Assembly: GCA_002353485.1 (NCBI GenBank)
Contig: DEJS01000009.1
Coordinates: forward strand, 1 to 29,651
Direction of reading: 5' to 3'
Source: Prevotella sp. UBA2742
Lineage (GTDB): Bacteria; Bacteroidota; Bacteroidia; Bacteroidales; Bacteroidaceae
Length of the DNA: 29,651 bases
How positions within the stretch are numbered: the first letter of the stretch is position 1; every line of letters starts with the position of its first letter. The notes under the pieces are model-generated. The model was not told the DNA's origin. It worked only from the letters and a program-made list of their open reading frames with translations, and did not search any database. Position numbers and translations under genes: made by a program. Shown here in pieces: positions 1 to 7,356 of this stretch.

Positions 1-112
1 TCATCACGGCACTGAGCACCACGAGTTCTCTGACCTAAAGGTACAGAGTGTGGCGTTGCAATGCATGGGCTACGGCCCGTTCTGAAAATCCTACATGTTT
101 TGGCTTAAACAT

Positions 113-143
113 TTTGAGATTTTCACAATTTTATGTAATTTTG
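113..143 (+). promoter_or_regulatory. Bacteroidetes-type promoter of the AraC-family gene
   Basis: A TTTG (113-116) lies 19 bp upstream of TAATTTTG (136-143), matching the Bacteroidetes -33/-7 arrangement TTTG-N19-21-TAnnTTTG. The -7 box ends only 7 nt before the ATG at 151, so the transcript would have almost no leader. The first 110 bases show nothing else I can support. Confidence 0.7.
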
Positions 144-150
144 CCCTCGA

Positions 151-1062
151 ATGAACAAACAACCGCAACTGATGGATGCGTCGCGCATGCGCGACATCCT
201 AACGCCTCACCTCTCGCAGATACGCGAGCATGTCTTTCTGGACAGCGAGCTGGCAATGGTTCGCGGCGACCACACGGTGTTCAGCCTGCTGATGCGGCAG
301 AAGCCGCCCTTCATCATCAACGACCACCGCCTGGGCATCATCCTCAGCGGCGAAGCAGACATCAACTTCAATCTGCAGGACCGCCATCTCACCAGCGGCA
401 CACTGGTCTATATCGGTCCGGGCACCATCATCAACCCCAGGCGCCTGTCGCCCGACCTGCGCATATTCGGCATCGGGCTGTTCAGCAATTTCTCCATGCC
501 CTTTGCGCAGGGACAGTTGCCGTCGGCTTTCAACGGTCAGGTGCGCGACTTCCAGCTCTCTGCCGACGAAGCTGATGTTGCCATCGCCCTACAGATTCTC
601 GACACTATCTGGCAGACGGTGCATGCTGCCGACGACTATCACCGTCCCACCGTCGCAGCCCTTGTGGCTGCCCAGATGCACCACTACGACCGTCTGTTTC
701 GTCAGCAGGCAGACCAACAGGCCCGTAGCCGTTCGCGCGAGCAGACCCTCTTCGACCGCTTCCTCCAACTGGTCACCCAGCATTGTACGGAGCATCACCA
801 GATTGACCATTATGCCGAGCGCATGTGTCTGACCGGGCGCTACTTGAGCACCGTCATCCGCCAGGCCAGCGGCACAACGGCCAAAGAATGGATAGACCGT
901 GCACTCATCACTCGCATCAAGATAGAACTGCGCCACACCGACAAGTCGGCAGCACAGATAGCCGACGAGATGCACTTCGCCAATCCTTCGTTCTTCTCAA
1001 AATATTTTCGTCGCCTCACCGGTCTGACGCCTGGAGAATACAGAGACTCTATGGATATGTAG
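151..1062 (+). CDS. AraC family transcriptional regulator
   Basis: A 303-residue protein. The last ~100 residues form an AraC/XylS double helix-turn-helix domain: a first helix pair around CLTGRYLSTVIRQ, then the typical second half with AAQIADEMHFANPSFFSKYF and the family ending GLTPGEYR. Residues 1-180 look like a cupin-type sensing domain of the kind found in many Bacteroidetes AraC regulators; I cannot name the ligand. The start at ATG 151 follows the promoter box directly. The 3' end overlaps the convergent glycerate kinase gene by 14 bp, so neither gene has room for its own terminator. A role in controlling neighbouring glycerate genes is possible, but nothing in the sequence shows it. 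Confidence 0.9.
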   Translation: MNKQPQLMDASRMRDILTPHLSQIREHVFLDSELAMVRGDHTVFSLLMRQKPPFIINDHRLGIILSGEADINFNLQDRHLTSGTLVYIGPGTIINPRRLSPDLRIFGIGLFSNFSMPFAQGQLPSAFNGQVRDFQLSADEADVAIALQILDTIWQTVHAADDYHRPTVAALVAAQMHHYDRLFRQQADQQARSRSREQTLFDRFLQLVTQHCTEHHQIDHYAERMCLTGRYLSTVIRQASGTTAKEWIDRALITRIKIELRHTDKSAAQIADEMHFANPSFFSKYFRRLTGLTPGEYRDSMDM

Positions 1063-2137
1063 CAGGCGTGACTGCTGTGTCTGCGCTTGTAACAATTCTG
1101 CGGGTGGTCTCGCTGATATGCCGCTGTGCTACCTCCCTGCGCATGGCCTCTTCTAAGGTGACGGCGGGCGGGTTGATGCATTCTACGTAAGAGAACCCTG
1201 CCTGGAGCAGCAGGTCGCGGTCGCTGATGCGGCCTGCTATCAGGCATACGGGCACGCTGCCGCTGTGTCGCAGTATGCCTGCCGGCAGCTTGCCCATCAG
1301 TGTCTGGCGGTCGGCAGAGCCTTCGCCGGTGATGACGAGGTCTGCGCCTTCCAGGAGTGCGTCGAAGCGGATGTCTGCGAGCAGCAGGTCTGTTCCTGGC
1401 TGGCAGTCGGCATTAAGGTATTGCAGGAAGGCATAGCCCAGTCCGCCGGCGGCGCCGGCTCCCTTGCTTGCGGAACGGTCGTAGCCGAAGTGTCGGGCAG
1501 AGACTTCGGCAAAGCGTCGGGCCTGTTCGTCCAGTCGGAGTGCCATGGCCGCCGTGGCTCCCTTTTGCGGGGCGAAGACGCGGGCGGCGCCATGCTCGCC
1601 GTAGAGCGGGTTGTCTACGTCGGTGGCTATGGTGAAGCGTACGTTGCCGAGGACTTTGATGCCATCCCATGTGCCATGGGGGTTCAGGGCGTCTGTCAGG
1701 GCTCTGAGCATTCCCTTGCCGGCATCGCTTGTGGCACTGCCGCCGAGACCCACGATGACGTGTCGGGCTCCCCTCTTTACGGCATCGGCCACCAGCTGTC
1801 CCGTACCATAGGTGGTGGTCACCAACGGGTTGCGTTCCTCAGGGGTCAGCAGTGTCAGGCCGCTGGCTTCGGCCGTCTCGATGACTGCCGTATGTCCTTT
1901 CAGCAGGTAGCGGGCTGTGATGTTGCGCATCAGCGGGTCTCTGACCGTCAGCGTCACCAGTTCGCCGCCGGTGGCTGCATGATAGGCCTCTATGAAGCCC
2001 TCGCCGCCGTCGCTGACGGGCAGCAGCACCAGCTCGGCATCGGGATGTACGCTCCTGATGCCTGCTGCCGCCGCCTGGTTGGCCTCGGCGGACGTGAGAC
2101 AGCCCTTAAATGAGTCTATTGCTATGATTACCTTCAT
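1049..2137 (-). CDS. glxK: Glycerate kinase (GlxK/GckA type I family)
   Basis: About 362 residues, the usual length of the TIGR00045 glycerate kinase family, which phosphorylates D-glycerate with ATP to 2- or 3-phosphoglycerate. The N-terminal signature VIIAIDSFKGCLTS is characteristic. Further family blocks are LLPVSDGGEGF, ETAEASGLTLL, GLGGSATSDAGKGML, and near the C-terminus DLVITGEGSADRQTLMGK. I chose the ATG at 2137 (MKVIIAID) because family members begin there; an in-frame ATG at 2149 would add four residues (MKKK). The gene has its own promoter (-7 at 2226-2233) with a leader of about 85 nt. A D-2-hydroxyacid dehydrogenase lies divergently at 2501, suggesting a hydroxypyruvate-glycerate-phosphoglycerate route. 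Confidence 0.93.
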   Translation of the reverse strand: MKVIIAIDSFKGCLTSAEANQAAAAGIRSVHPDAELVLLPVSDGGEGFIEAYHAATGGELVTLTVRDPLMRNITARYLLKGHTAVIETAEASGLTLLTPEERNPLVTTTYGTGQLVADAVKRGARHVIVGLGGSATSDAGKGMLRALTDALNPHGTWDGIKVLGNVRFTIATDVDNPLYGEHGAARVFAPQKGATAAMALRLDEQARRFAEVSARHFGYDRSASKGAGAAGGLGYAFLQYLNADCQPGTDLLLADIRFDALLEGADLVITGEGSADRQTLMGKLPAGILRHSGSVPVCLIAGRISDRDLLLQAGFSYVECINPPAVTLEEAMRREVAQRHISETTRRIVTSADTAVTPATYP

Positions 2138-2225
2138 CTTTTTTTTCATAACGAATCCTAATGATAGCTTCTATATAGCTCAGTTTATCATTTGTTTCTG
2201 TTTTCATGCTTGGAAAAATTTGCTG

Positions 2226-2233
2226 CAAAAATA
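2226..2233 (-). promoter_or_regulatory. -7 promoter box for glycerate kinase
   Basis: On the minus strand this reads TATTTTTG, a match to TAnnTTTG. It is about 90 nt upstream of the glycerate kinase start. No clear TTTG -33 element is seen 19-21 bp further upstream. It lies back to back with the plus-strand box at 2256-2263, with 22 bp between them. Confidence 0.6.
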
Positions 2234-2255
2234 CGCTTTTTTAGGGGAATTGGTG

Positions 2256-2263
2256 TATCTTTG
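2256..2263 (+). promoter_or_regulatory. -7 promoter box for GNAT remnant and dehydrogenase
   Basis: TATCTTTG matches TAnnTTTG and lies 16 nt before the ATG at 2280. No second box is visible in front of the dehydrogenase at 2501, so this promoter probably serves both reading frames. Confidence 0.65.
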
Positions 2264-2279
2264 CAGAAAATTTTTTCCG

Positions 2280-2468
2280 ATGTCAGACGCAAGACGTATT
2301 ATCCGCAGGGCTGTATTACCGGCCGACGGCGAGAGAATCATGGAGGTTTTCTCGGCCGCGAAGGCTATAATGCGCGCCTCAGGCAACATGCACCAGTGGG
2401 GCGAGGACTACCCCTCGCTGGACGTCGTCAGGGCTGACATCGAGCATGTCATGCAGCGTGTCCAATGA
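2280..2468 (+). pseudogene. N-terminal fragment of a GNAT N-acetyltransferase
   Basis: A 62-codon frame that begins like a GNAT acetyltransferase: RRAVLPADGERIMEVFSAAK, then the block MRASGNMHQWGEDYPS seen near the N-terminus of one Bacteroidales GNAT subgroup. It stops after DIEHVMQRVQ. Complete members are about 150 residues or more and carry the acetyl-CoA-binding R/Q-x-x-G-x-G/A motif, which is absent here. The next 30 bases do not resume the frame, so this looks like a deletion remnant rather than a frameshift. It keeps a good promoter and sits 32 nt ahead of the dehydrogenase gene, so it may still be translated as a leader peptide. I infer loss of acetyltransferase function. Confidence 0.7.
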
Positions 2469-2500
2469 CTTAGATTGGAATATAATAAACTCTATACGAT

Positions 2501-3451
2501 ATGAAGATAGTAATACTTGACAGCTATGGAGCCAACCCGGGTGACCTGTCGTGGGACGAACTGAAAACAATGGGCAGCCTGACGGTCTATGACCGTACGC
2601 GGCCTGAGGATACGGTGGCCAGGGCGGCCGGAGCAGAGGTGCTGCTGACTAACAAGGTGATACTCGGTCGCAAGGAGATAGAGCAGTTGCCTCGGCTGCG
2701 TTACATCGGCGTGCTGGCAACGGGATATAACGTGGTAGACGTTGGGGCGGCCCACGAGCGCGGCATCATTGTCACCAACGTGCCCGCCTACAGCACGGAG
2801 AGTGTGGCGCAGATGGTGTTCGCTCACCTGCTGACCGTGACCAACCGCACCGAGCATTACGCCATGCAGAACCGTGCCGGGCGCTGGAGCAGGAATCCTG
2901 ACTTCTGCTATTGGGACACGCCGCTGACCGAGCTGGCAGGCAAGACCTTCGGCATAGTGGGACTGGGCAATATAGGACGACGGGTGGCAGAGATAGCCCA
3001 TGCTTTCGGCATGCAGGTGAAAGCCCTGACCAGCAAAAGCCAGGAGGACCTGCCCGCTACTATCCGTAAAGCCGGCCTCGCCGAGCTGCTCGCCACCGTT
3101 GACATACTCTCGCTGCATTGTCCGCTGACTGACGATACCCGCAACATGATGAATGCCGAGACTCTTCGGCTGATGAAGCCGACGGCCATTCTGATTAATA
3201 CGGGACGGGGGCCTCTGGTGAATGAGGCAGACGTGGCAGGGGCGCTGGCATCGGGACGTCTGGCGGCCTATTGTGCTGACGTGATGGCCGAAGAACCGCC
3301 GAGGACGGAGAACCCGCTGCTCCAGCAGCCCAATGCCTACATCACTCCGCACGTGGCCTGGGCCACACGCGAGGCTCGCATCCGGCTGTTGCAGGTAGCC
3401 ATCGACAATGTCAGGTCTTTCGTAGGGCAGCATCCGCAGAACGTGGTGTAG
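2501..3451 (+). CDS. D-2-hydroxyacid dehydrogenase (probable glycerate dehydrogenase/hydroxypyruvate reductase)
   Basis: A 316-residue NAD-dependent dehydrogenase. The Rossmann motif GLGNIGRRVAEIA is present. The catalytic residues appear in the expected order: Arg in INTGRGPLVNE, Glu in DVMAEEPPR and His in ITPHVAWAT. The sequence around LRYIGVLATGYNVVD resembles glycerate dehydrogenases (HprA), which reduce hydroxypyruvate to D-glycerate; the nearby glycerate kinase supports that substrate. Other 2-ketoacids cannot be excluded. It follows the truncated acetyltransferase by 32 nt without a promoter box of its own. It is convergent with the nitroreductase, with 21 nt between the stops and no evident hairpin. 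Confidence 0.9.
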   Translation: MKIVILDSYGANPGDLSWDELKTMGSLTVYDRTRPEDTVARAAGAEVLLTNKVILGRKEIEQLPRLRYIGVLATGYNVVDVGAAHERGIIVTNVPAYSTESVAQMVFAHLLTVTNRTEHYAMQNRAGRWSRNPDFCYWDTPLTELAGKTFGIVGLGNIGRRVAEIAHAFGMQVKALTSKSQEDLPATIRKAGLAELLATVDILSLHCPLTDDTRNMMNAETLRLMKPTAILINTGRGPLVNEADVAGALASGRLAAYCADVMAEEPPRTENPLLQQPNAYITPHVAWATREARIRLLQVAIDNVRSFVGQHPQNVV

Positions 3452-3472
3452 CCAACGGCGTCGGGGGACTTC

Positions 3473-4210
3473 CTATAGAAATCCCTGGTGGCGGAGAGCA
3501 TCAAGCAAGCCTTCCGACATGGCTTCGTTATCGCGGCGAGTATAGCGTATGTCGGTAAATATCTGGGCCAGTGTCTGCTTGTTGTTCAGCGCTACAAAGT
3601 GGCGGTTCTCCTCCAGCTGTTCCTTAGGGCTGTAGTAGCGGTCTATGTCGTCGGCCGTGTAGTCGTGATAGGTCTCGTGGTGTACGAAGCTCTCCAGCGG
3701 CAGACGGTCGGACAGAGGGGGCTCTTCGGCGGGCCATCCTACGGTGAGTGTGGCTACGGGCATGGTGAGGCGCGGCAGCTGCAGGATGTCGATGATTTCG
3801 AGTGGCTGGTAGACGGTGGTGCCCAGATAGCAGTAGCCCAGTCCCGCCTCGTCCATCAGGCAACAGAGGGTCTGGGTGTAGAGCAGGGCGTCGGTGGCTG
3901 CGTTCTGGTAGGACAGGAAATTGTCGTAGCCGGGCTGGGCCTGCCGCTCCTCACACCAGCGTGTGGTACGCCGGAAGTCGGCACACACGGTGAGCACCAC
4001 GGGGGCTTGCAGCACCATGGGCTGCGAGAAGTGGGCTGGCGCCAGGCGCCGTTTCATCTCGGGCGAGCGTGTCACAACAACACTATACAGCTGCAGGTTG
4101 CCCATGGTTTGGGTGCGTGCTGCCTGGGTCATCAACTCGTCCAGCAGCTGCTGGCTCACTTCCTTGTCGCTGTATTGGCGTATGGTGCGCCTGGTTTGTA
4201 GATTTTTCAT
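3473..4210 (-). CDS. NfsA-like nitroreductase family protein
   Basis: A 245-residue FMN-dependent nitroreductase of the NfsA/Frp type. It opens with the family signature RRTIRQYSDKEV. The middle holds NAATDALLYTQTLCCLMDEAGLGYCYLGT split as DALLYTQTLCCLMDEAG and GLGYCYLGT, and then the typical TLTVGWPAEEPPLSDRLP block. Such enzymes transfer electrons from NAD(P)H to quinones, nitro compounds or flavins; the substrate here is unknown. The start is set at ATG 4210 because family homology begins there and a strong -7 box (4215-4222) lies directly in front; a longer frame upstream would run through that promoter. The tail (from about residue 195, rich in charged residues) is typical of NfsA-like proteins. 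Confidence 0.87.
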   Translation of the reverse strand: MKNLQTRRTIRQYSDKEVSQQLLDELMTQAARTQTMGNLQLYSVVVTRSPEMKRRLAPAHFSQPMVLQAPVVLTVCADFRRTTRWCEERQAQPGYDNFLSYQNAATDALLYTQTLCCLMDEAGLGYCYLGTTVYQPLEIIDILQLPRLTMPVATLTVGWPAEEPPLSDRLPLESFVHHETYHDYTADDIDRYYSPKEQLEENRHFVALNNKQTLAQIFTDIRYTRRDNEAMSEGLLDALRHQGFL

Positions 4211-4214
4211 GGCA

Positions 4215-4222
4215 CAAAGGTA
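4215..4222 (-). promoter_or_regulatory. -7 promoter box of the nitroreductase gene
   Basis: The minus strand reads TACCTTTG, a match to TAnnTTTG, ending only 4 nt before the ATG at 4210. With the usual distance to the transcription start, the mRNA would begin at or next to the start codon. Confidence 0.65.
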
Positions 4223-4296
4223 CGAAGAGTTTTCCAAAGTGGAAAACTTTTTGCGAAAAATCACAGCGAAAGTTTTCCTTTTTGGATAATAATGAC

Positions 4297-4304
4297 TATC
4301 TTTG
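4297..4304 (+). promoter_or_regulatory. -7 promoter box of nrdJ
   Basis: TATCTTTG matches TAnnTTTG and lies 22 nt before the nrdJ ATG. The leader is too short to hold a cobalamin riboswitch, and none is seen upstream. Confidence 0.65.
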
Positions 4305-4326
4305 CAGGCGAAAAAATTCCTAAGTG

Positions 4327-6906
4327 ATGCAGACATATAGTTATGACGAGGCCTTCGAGGCCTCTTTGGCATACTTTGGCGGCGATGAGCTGGCTGCCCG
4401 GGTATGGGTGAACAAATATGCGATGAAGGACTCGTTCGGCAATATCTACGAGAAGTCGCCCGAGCAGATGCACTGGCGTCTGGCCAACGAGATAGCGCGT
4501 ATAGAGCAGAAGTACAAGAATCCGATGACGGCTCAGCAGGTGTTTGAGCTGCTGGACCACTTCCGATACATAGTGCCTGCCGGCAGTCCGATGACGGGTA
4601 TTGGCAACAGCCACCAGATAGCGTCGCTGTCGAACTGTTTCGTCATTGGCCTTGACGGCGATGCCGACTCGTATGGTGGCGTGCTGCGCATTGACGAGGA
4701 ACAGGTGCAGCTGATGAAACGGCGCGGCGGCGTGGGCCACGACCTGAGTCACATACGTCCCAAGGGCCAGCCGGTGAACAACTCGGCGCTGACGTCGACG
4801 GGTCTGGTGCCCTTTATGGAGAGGTATAGTAATAGTACGCGCGAGGTAGCCCAGGACGGCCGTCGTGGAGCCCTGATGCTGTCGGTCAGCATCAAGCATC
4901 CCGACGCGGAAGCCTTTATCGACGCAAAGATGACTGAGGGCAAGGTGACGGGCGCTAACGTGAGCGTGAAGATTGACGACGAGTTCATGCGCTGTGCTAC
5001 GGAGGACAAGCCTTATGTGCAGCAGTTCCCCATCGATAGTGAGAATCCGGTGGTGAGCAAGGAGATATCGGCCAAGGCGCTGTGGGAGAAGATAGTGCAC
5101 AACGCCTGGAAGAGCGCCGAACCCGGTGTGCTGTTCTGGGACACTATACTCAGAGAGAGCATCCCCGACTGCTATGCCGACCTGGGCTTCCGCACCGTGT
5201 CGACAAATCCCTGTGGCGAGATACCCCTGTGTCCCTACGACTCGTGCCGCTTGCTCAGCATCAACCTCTACTCGTATGTCAAGAACCCGTTTACGAAGGA
5301 TGCCTACTTCGACTACCAGCTGTTCTGCAACCACGTGCAGAAGGCCCAGCGCCTGATGGACGACATCGTAGACCTGGAGCTGGAGAAGATAGACCTTATC
5401 ATGCAGAAGGTGGAGAGCGACCCTCAGTCGATGGAGGTGAAGGGGGCCGAGATGCACCTGTGGGAGAAAATCAAGTCCAAGAGTGCAAAGGGCCGACGTA
5501 CGGGTGTGGGTATTACCGCCGAGGGCGACATGATAGCCGCCATGGGCCTGCGCTATGGTACTCAGGAGGCCACCGACTTTTCGGTCGAGGTGCATAAGAC
5601 GCTGGCGCTTAACGCCTACCGTTCGAGCGTCGAGATGGCTCGCGAGCGTGGCGCATTCGAGATATACGATGCCCAGCGCGAGGCGCAGAACCCCTTCGTA
5701 CAGCGCCTAAGACAGGCCGACCCGCAGCTGTATGACGACATGGTGAAGTACGGACGCCGCAACATTGCCTGCCTGACCATAGCACCCACGGGCACCACTT
5801 CGCTGATGACGCAGACCACCAGCGGCATAGAGCCCGTCTTCATGCCTGTCTACAAGCGTCGTCGCAAGGTGAACCCAGGCGATGCCGACGTGCACGTAGA
5901 CTTCGTCGACGAGGTTGGCGACTCCTTCGAAGAATACATCGTCTACCACCCCAAGTTCATGGAGTGGATGAAGGTAAACGGCATGGACACCACTAAGCGC
6001 TACACGCAGGAAGAGATAGACGGTCTGGTACAGCAGTCGCCCTACTACAAGGCTACAGCCAACGATGTAGACTGGCTGATGAAGGTACGCATGCAAGGTG
6101 CCATACAGAAGTGGGTCGACCACTCTATCAGCGTTACCGTCAACCTGCCTAACGACGTCGACGAGGCTCTTGTCAACCGTCTCTATATCGAGGCGTGGCG
6201 TTCGGGCTGCAAGGGCTGTACCATCTATCGTGACGGTTCGCGTGCCGGCGTGATGATCAGTGTGACGAAGAAAGACAAGAAGAAAGACGACGAAGCCATA
6301 AAGAACCAGGACAACACCATGGAGCAGCAGACCGAGTCGCCCTGCAAGCATCCCGAGGTGACAGAGGTACGCCCTAAAGTGTTGGAGTGCGATGTGGTGC
6401 GTTTCCAGAACAACAAGGACAAATGGGTGGCCTTCGTGGGTCTGCTGGACGGCTATCCCTACGAGATATTCACCGGACTGCAGGACGACGACGAAGGTAT
6501 CGTGCTGCCAAAGACGGTGACCAAAGGCAAGATTATCAAGCAGGTGAATGCTGACGGCACCAAACGCTATGACTTCCAGTTTGAGAATAAACGCGGCTAT
6601 AAGACCACCGTAGAGGGACTGTCCGAGAAGTTTAACCCCGAATACTGGAACTATGCTAAACTCATCTCTGGCGTGTTGCGCTACCGCATGCCTATTGACC
6701 ACGTCATCAAGCTCGTCTCCAGTCTGCAGCTCAAGTCGGAGAGCATCAATACATGGAAAGTCGGCGTCGAGCGCGCCCTGAAGAAGTACATACAAGACGG
6801 TACGGAGGCCAAGGGACAGAAGTGTCCCAACTGCGGTGCTGAGAGTCTGGTGTATCAGGAAGGATGTCTTATTTGTAAGAACTGCGGCTCCAGTCGCTGT
6901 GGTTGA
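4327..6906 (+). CDS. nrdJ: Adenosylcobalamin-dependent (class II) ribonucleoside reductase
   Basis: An 859-residue class II ribonucleotide reductase that converts ribonucleotides to deoxyribonucleotides using B12. Recognisable blocks in order: SNCFVIGLDGD with the first redox Cys; RRGGVGHDLSHIRPKG; GRRGALMLSVSIKHPDAEAF; NPCGEIPL with Cys near residue 296; CLTIAPTGTTSLMTQTTSG; a basic linker near residues 645-660 rich in Lys and Asp; a TSCPD-like domain around NKDKWVAFVGLLDGYPYEIF; and a C-terminal cysteine cluster with CPNCG, CLICKNCG and a final SSRCG that serves re-reduction in this family. I chose ATG 4327; a GTG immediately before it is in frame. folB follows after 21 nt, probably cotranscribed. 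No class I or III reductase is present in the window. Confidence 0.95.
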   Translation: MQTYSYDEAFEASLAYFGGDELAARVWVNKYAMKDSFGNIYEKSPEQMHWRLANEIARIEQKYKNPMTAQQVFELLDHFRYIVPAGSPMTGIGNSHQIASLSNCFVIGLDGDADSYGGVLRIDEEQVQLMKRRGGVGHDLSHIRPKGQPVNNSALTSTGLVPFMERYSNSTREVAQDGRRGALMLSVSIKHPDAEAFIDAKMTEGKVTGANVSVKIDDEFMRCATEDKPYVQQFPIDSENPVVSKEISAKALWEKIVHNAWKSAEPGVLFWDTILRESIPDCYADLGFRTVSTNPCGEIPLCPYDSCRLLSINLYSYVKNPFTKDAYFDYQLFCNHVQKAQRLMDDIVDLELEKIDLIMQKVESDPQSMEVKGAEMHLWEKIKSKSAKGRRTGVGITAEGDMIAAMGLRYGTQEATDFSVEVHKTLALNAYRSSVEMARERGAFEIYDAQREAQNPFVQRLRQADPQLYDDMVKYGRRNIACLTIAPTGTTSLMTQTTSGIEPVFMPVYKRRRKVNPGDADVHVDFVDEVGDSFEEYIVYHPKFMEWMKVNGMDTTKRYTQEEIDGLVQQSPYYKATANDVDWLMKVRMQGAIQKWVDHSISVTVNLPNDVDEALVNRLYIEAWRSGCKGCTIYRDGSRAGVMISVTKKDKKKDDEAIKNQDNTMEQQTESPCKHPEVTEVRPKVLECDVVRFQNNKDKWVAFVGLLDGYPYEIFTGLQDDDEGIVLPKTVTKGKIIKQVNADGTKRYDFQFENKRGYKTTVEGLSEKFNPEYWNYAKLISGVLRYRMPIDHVIKLVSSLQLKSESINTWKVGVERALKKYIQDGTEAKGQKCPNCGAESLVYQEGCLICKNCGSSRCG

Positions 6907-6927
6907 TGCCGTTCATAGTGAAGAGAG

Positions 6928-7314
6928 ATGATGAAGATAGAAAACTCATATATATACATAGACAGAGCCCGGTTCCACAGCTATCACGGCGTGCTGCCTC
7001 AGGAGACCCAAGTAGGCCACGACTTCGAGGTCACGGTGCGCTGTGGCGTTGACATCAGTGCAGCCATGGAGCACGACATGGTGGAGGTCACACTTGACTA
7101 CGGTGTGCTTTACCGTATCCTTGAGGAGGAGATGGCACGTCCCTCGCAGCTTGTAGAACATGTGGCAGGACGCATCGTAGAGCGTGTCGCTGAGACCTTT
7201 CCGCAGGTCACGTCGCTCGATCTGTCCATCACTAAGCTTAACCCACCCTTGGGAGCTGACTGTAAGGGCGCAGGTGTGGAACTACACTTAATAAATGATA
7301 AAACTAAGCGATAA
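6928..7314 (+). CDS. folB: Dihydroneopterin aldolase
   Basis: A 128-residue FolB, which splits 7,8-dihydroneopterin to 6-hydroxymethyl-7,8-dihydropterin in folate synthesis. The signature blocks are ARFHSYHGVLPQE, VTLDYGVLYRILEEEM, LVEHVAGRIVERV and the C-terminal SITKLNPPLGADCKGAGVEL, with the conserved Glu in VEHVA and Lys in ITKLNPP. Length is normal. Two adjacent ATGs (6928 and 6931) are both possible starts. It follows nrdJ by 21 nt and is followed by a new promoter, so the nrdJ-folB pair is likely one transcript. Confidence 0.94.
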   Translation: MMKIENSYIYIDRARFHSYHGVLPQETQVGHDFEVTVRCGVDISAAMEHDMVEVTLDYGVLYRILEEEMARPSQLVEHVAGRIVERVAETFPQVTSLDLSITKLNPPLGADCKGAGVELHLINDKTKR

Positions 7315-7318
7315 CAGG

Positions 7319-7348
7319 TTGACTTTTAAGGTAAATTACTTAATTTTG
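7319..7348 (+). promoter_or_regulatory. Promoter of the amidase gene
   Basis: TAATTTTG (7341-7348) matches TAnnTTTG, and a TTGAC (7319-7323) lies in the -33 position. The start codon follows 8 nt after the -7 box. Confidence 0.6.
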
Positions 7349-7356
7349 CAGCCGAA

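Noticed and set aside
1..45. Possible divergent gene leaving the left edge (minus-strand ATG at 2-4 with TACCTTTA at 38-45)
   Set aside because: Only the start codon would be in the window, and the box lacks the final G of TAnnTTTG.
1265..2113. Plus-strand open frame of 282 codons opposite glycerate kinase
   Set aside because: Shadow of the kinase gene; the kinase motifs are complete on the minus strand.
4261..6795. Long minus-strand open frames opposite nrdJ (444 and 362 codons)
   Set aside because: They lie antisense to a confidently identified enzyme, have Leu/His/Val-rich translations with no family motif, and arise from codon bias in the GC-rich plus-strand gene.
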